Below, one piece after another: positions 7,563 through 9,765 of a stretch of 9,765 nt of DNA. The notes below the pieces were generated by a model. It had not been told where the DNA came from. It ran no database searches and saw nothing but the letters and a program-made list of their open reading frames with translations. Within the stretch, counting starts at the first letter, position 1, and the number at the start of each line of letters is the position of its first letter. Location of the stretch: assembly GCA_900547195.1 (NCBI GenBank), contig URFQ01000084.1, forward strand, positions 1 to 9,765, in the 5' to 3' direction. The stretch is from an uncultured Butyricicoccus sp. Lineage in GTDB: Bacteria; Bacillota; Clostridia; Oscillospirales; Butyricicoccaceae. Position numbers and translations under genes: made by a program.

Positions 7563-7578
7563 GGAGGGACTCATTTTG
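7563..7578 (+). promoter_or_regulatory. Ribosome binding site and TTG start of the second binding protein
   Basis: GGAGG at 7563-7567 lies 8 nt before TTG 7576. The frame is closed upstream by the TGA at 7543-7545, and no ATG or GTG lies between. The first in-frame ATG downstream would remove the signal peptide and half the fold. TTG is therefore the start, which may hold expression below that of an ATG gene. Confidence 0.85.
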
Positions 7579-8607
7579 CAAACGATTCGACGGGCGGCGG
7601 CCATCCTGCTCGCTGTCCTGTTTCTGCTGGCGTCCTGCGGGAAACCGCAGGACGGCCCTGTGGACACCATTAAAATCGGCGTGTCGGTTTACCGGCAGGA
7701 CGATACCTTTATTTCCCTTCTGGTGGATCACCTGAACGAATATGCGAAGACGTATGAGCAGATCAAAGGGGTGAAGCTGCAGCTCGATTTCAGCTATGCG
7801 CAGTACAATCAGAGCCTGCAAAACGACCAGATTGACGGGTTCCTGCAAAAGGACTACGACGTGGTGCTGGTCAATGTCGTTGACCGCACGGCGGCGGGCG
7901 GGCTGGTCGACAAGGCCAAAACCGCACAAAAGCCGATTATCTTTTTCAACCGGGAACCCGTGCGGGAAGATCTTGACCGCTGGCGGCTGGCCTATTATGT
8001 GGGCGCGGATGCGGCCGAATCGGGCGAACTGGAAGGGCGGCTGCTGGTGGATGCGTACATGGATGATCCCGCGCGGCTGGACCGCAACGGGGACGGCGTT
8101 CTGCAATACGTCATGCTGGAGGGGGACCCCGGGCATCAGGATTCCATGATCCGCACGGAAACCAGCGTGCGCACGCTGACGCAGGCCGGGATCCGTACCG
8201 AAAAGCTGGCCTCCAGCATTGCCAACTGGCAGCGCGTGCAGGCAAGCACCAAAATGCTGCTGTGGATTGAGAAGTTCGGCAGCCGGATTGAAGCCGTCAT
8301 TGCGAACAATGACGATATGGCGCTTGGCGCGCTGGACGCCTACGCCAATACCGGCGTTGCCAACCTGCCGGCCATTGTCGGCATCGACGGTACGCCGGGC
8401 GGCCTGCAAGCGGTCTCGGACGGCCGCATGCTGGGTACCGTTTACAATGACAGCAGCTCGCAGGCGCGCCACCTCATCCAGCTCGCTTGCCAGCTGGCGG
8501 CCGGTGAAAGCCTGGAAAGCCTGCCCCTCACGGACAGCAAGTATCTGCTGACGCCTTACATCCATATTACATCGGAAAATGCGGCGCTTTACAGCGATGC
8601 CGAATAA
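7576..8607 (+). CDS. MglB-like galactose/glucose-binding lipoprotein in the sensor operon
   Basis: A 343-residue lipoprotein: signal peptide with lipobox LASC and lipidated C21, then a Peripla_BP_4 body clearly homologous to the window's own MglB. Counterparts of all the E. coli MglB contacts are present: D42-D43-T-F45, N125 (FFNREP), H187-x-D189-x3-R193, W218, the NND at 244-246, D271 and N291, plus the calcium loop D169-x-N171-x-D173-G-x-x-Q177. It should bind galactose and/or glucose. It starts with TTG, 30 nt after the previous gene, in the same operon as the kinase and regulator and away from mglA. A sensor role (presenting sugar to the kinase) fits the context; supplying the mgl permease as a second binding protein is the alternative. 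It differs from MglB in having a short linker after the cysteine. Confidence 0.88.
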   Translation: MQTIRRAAAILLAVLFLLASCGKPQDGPVDTIKIGVSVYRQDDTFISLLVDHLNEYAKTYEQIKGVKLQLDFSYAQYNQSLQNDQIDGFLQKDYDVVLVNVVDRTAAGGLVDKAKTAQKPIIFFNREPVREDLDRWRLAYYVGADAAESGELEGRLLVDAYMDDPARLDRNGDGVLQYVMLEGDPGHQDSMIRTETSVRTLTQAGIRTEKLASSIANWQRVQASTKMLLWIEKFGSRIEAVIANNDDMALGALDAYANTGVANLPAIVGIDGTPGGLQAVSDGRMLGTVYNDSSSQARHLIQLACQLAAGESLESLPLTDSKYLLTPYIHITSENAALYSDAE

Positions 8608-8611
8608 ACAA

Positions 8612-8645
8612 AATACCGGGTGTCCGCCCGCACCCGGCATTTTTT
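8612..8645 (+). terminator. Intrinsic terminator of the sensor operon
   Basis: CCGGGTG (8616-8622) pairs perfectly with CACCCGG (8631-8637) around an 8-nt loop, extended by AAT/ATT after one mismatch, and ends in six T (8640-8645). It begins 5 nt after the stop of the second binding protein and separates the operon from the AraC gene. Confidence 0.92.
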
Positions 8646-8680
8646 ACACCCTTTTTGTCAGCGAAACACCACAGACCCCC

Positions 8681-8709
8681 TTGCACAGAAGCTTTTGTCC
8701 TGCTAAAAT
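8681..8709 (+). promoter_or_regulatory. Promoter of the second AraC regulator
   Basis: TTGCAC (8681-8686), a 17-bp spacer, and TAAAAT (8704-8709) preceded by TGC (8701-8703): a near-consensus housekeeping promoter with an extended -10. The start would be near 8716, giving a leader of about 93 nt. Just downstream, TATCATATCA (about 8714-8723) is a short tandem repeat at the predicted start and could be an operator. Confidence 0.75.
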
Positions 8710-8808
8710 AAAGATATCATATCATGTAGTGTATTTGTTTTATCGGTCTTTCTGCGGCAACCGGCCGCCTTCCCTTTTGTTCTGTGATTTTTTTGAGGAG
8801 GGTAACCT

Positions 8809-9687
8809 ATGGAAAACTCCAATGTTTTACAGCTCCAGCATCAGATTTTTTCCGACTTTTACCTATGCTATTGCGGTTATGCAACCTGTGAACCGCTTCA
8901 GCATTTTGGCCCTGCCGTGCGTCCGAATTACCTGATTCACGTCGTGCTGGACGGTAAGGGTGTATTCCAGTCCGGCGGGAACCGGGTCTCCCTGCACGCA
9001 GGGGACGGTTTCCTCATCCGGCCGGATGAGCAGGTCTTTTACCAGGCGGACGAAACCGACCCATGGACCTATCTGTGGATCGGCTTTGACGGCGCGCGCT
9101 GCATTGAATACCTGAAGGCCATCGGCCTTGCCGAGGGACAGCAGACGTTTCGCATCCCGGACGGCGAAACGCTCAAGGAGCTTGTGGCCGAGATGCTCCG
9201 CCACAACACTGCGGGCACCGAAAACGATTTCCTGCTCCAGGGGCTGCTGTGCCGCTTCTTTGCGTGCCTCGCGCGCTCGCTCTCGGTCCCGCTGTCCGCA
9301 GTCGCGAAAAACGACCGCGAAAACTTCTATGTGCGCCGCGCGGTCGAGTTCGTGCAATACAACTACGCCAACCACATCACGGTGTCCGATATGGCGAAAT
9401 ACGTGTCGCTCAACCGCAGCTATTTGTTCACGCTGTTCCAGCGCGTGCTGCACGTTTCGCCGCAGGAGTTCCTGACCACCTTCCGCCTGACCCGCGCGCA
9501 GGAACAGCTCACGCTGACCGATGCAACGGTGGCGGCCATTGCGCAGTCGGTCGGCTACCGCGATCCGCTCGTGTTTTCCAAGGCGTTTAAGCAAATGACC
9601 GGTATGACGCCCGTGCAATTCCGCAAAAAAGCACGGGAGGGCGGCATAGGCAAGCTGCCGCACCGCAGGCGCCGGCAATCAGAATAA
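8809..9687 (+). CDS. AraC-family regulator with N-terminal cupin sensing domain (MsmR-like)
   Basis: A 292-residue transcription factor. The N-terminal part (about 15-105) has the pattern of the AraC_binding cupin domain: LIHVVLDGKGVF (42-53), then LHAGDGFLIRPDE (62-74) and WTYLWIGFDG (86-95), as in MsmR-type regulators of oligosaccharide and alpha-galactoside genes. The C-terminal double helix-turn-helix spans about 174-274 (VSDMAKYVSLNRSYLFTLF, then VAAIAQSVGYRDPLVFSKAF). A short basic tail PHRRRRQ follows. ATG 8809 has AGGAGG at 8796-8801, 7 nt upstream. It has its own promoter and lies between a strong terminator and terminal hairpins, so it is probably a single-gene unit. Its targets may lie outside the window; raffinose- or galactoside-type genes would fit the neighbourhood, but nothing here shows it. 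Confidence 0.9.
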   Translation: MENSNVLQLQHQIFSDFYLCYCGYATCEPLQHFGPAVRPNYLIHVVLDGKGVFQSGGNRVSLHAGDGFLIRPDEQVFYQADETDPWTYLWIGFDGARCIEYLKAIGLAEGQQTFRIPDGETLKELVAEMLRHNTAGTENDFLLQGLLCRFFACLARSLSVPLSAVAKNDRENFYVRRAVEFVQYNYANHITVSDMAKYVSLNRSYLFTLFQRVLHVSPQEFLTTFRLTRAQEQLTLTDATVAAIAQSVGYRDPLVFSKAFKQMTGMTPVQFRKKAREGGIGKLPHRRRRQSE

Positions 9688-9689
9688 GC

Positions 9690-9712
9690 AAAAAGGGCCC
9701 TTTTTAGAGGGC
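9690..9712 (-). terminator. Terminator-like hairpin after the AraC gene, probably bidirectional
   Basis: GCCCT (9697-9701) pairs with AGGGC (9708-9712). Read on the minus strand the stem is followed by C and then five T (9694-9690), so it fits the end of a convergent minus-strand gene beyond the right edge. On the plus strand the palindrome AAAAAGGGCCCTTTTT (9690-9705) starts 2 nt after the AraC stop and could end that gene weakly. Confidence 0.5.
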
Positions 9713-9756
9713 GCTTCAGACTGTCGAAAAACTACAGTTTTTCGACAAGTACGCCC
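9709..9756. repeat. Long palindrome at the right edge, possible dispersed intergenic repeat
   Basis: TGTCGAAAAACT (9722-9733) and its exact inverse (9736-9747) are separated by 2 nt. Outside them, GGGCG (9709-9713) and CTT (9714-9716) can pair with CGCCC (9752-9756) and AAG (9747-9749), giving an interrupted outer stem. There is no T run after the structure, so it is not a plain terminator. No coding sequence lies from 9688 to the edge. Confidence 0.55.
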
Positions 9757-9765
9757 GCCGCCATA

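Noticed and set aside
7099..8640. Long open frame (513 codons) on the minus strand
   Set aside because: Antisense to the two binding-protein genes, low-complexity composition, no ribosome site and no recognisable motif; it also runs through the operon terminator.

Overview
The window comes from a GC-rich Firmicute, most likely a gut-type Clostridia (Oscillospiraceae/Ruminococcaceae-like; this placement is an inference). The support is Gram-positive: two lipoprotein signal peptides with lipoboxes, strong AGGAGG ribosome binding sites, a YesM/YesN-type two-component pair, and AraC regulators of the kind common in Clostridia. GC-rich coding sequence with GC3-rich codons produces many long antisense shadow frames, which are left out. 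No RNA genes, CRISPR arrays, transposase genes or phage genes were seen.

Layout. On the minus strand, reading leftwards from about 2900: mglB (galactose/glucose-binding lipoprotein), a terminator-like hairpin, mglA (double-ATPase subunit), and the first codons of what is probably mglC (permease), cut by the left edge. Positions 2797-3173 are a divergent control region with promoter candidates for both directions, an imperfect dyad, and an exact 9-bp direct repeat in the leader of the plus-strand operon. On the plus strand, 3174-8607 is one tight operon: an AraC-type response regulator, a YesM-type histidine kinase (ATGA overlap), a membrane-anchored periplasmic-binding-protein-like protein (1-nt overlap), and a second MglB-like lipoprotein that starts with TTG. 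A strong intrinsic terminator ends it 5 nt after the stop. A separate AraC regulator with its own good promoter follows (8809-9687). The right edge holds a terminator-like hairpin and a long palindrome that looks like a dispersed intergenic repeat.

How it works together (inference). The four-gene operon looks like a sugar-sensing device in which extracytoplasmic binding proteins report galactose/glucose to the kinase. The kinase phosphorylates the AraC response regulator, which then controls the divergent mgl transporter. Kinase systems with an added sugar-binding protein are known (XylFII-LytS-YesN for xylose in Clostridium). What stands out here is that two different binding proteins are encoded with the kinase. 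One keeps every sugar and calcium contact of MglB but has no permease or ATPase gene beside it in its operon. The other is membrane-anchored and has lost most of those contacts.
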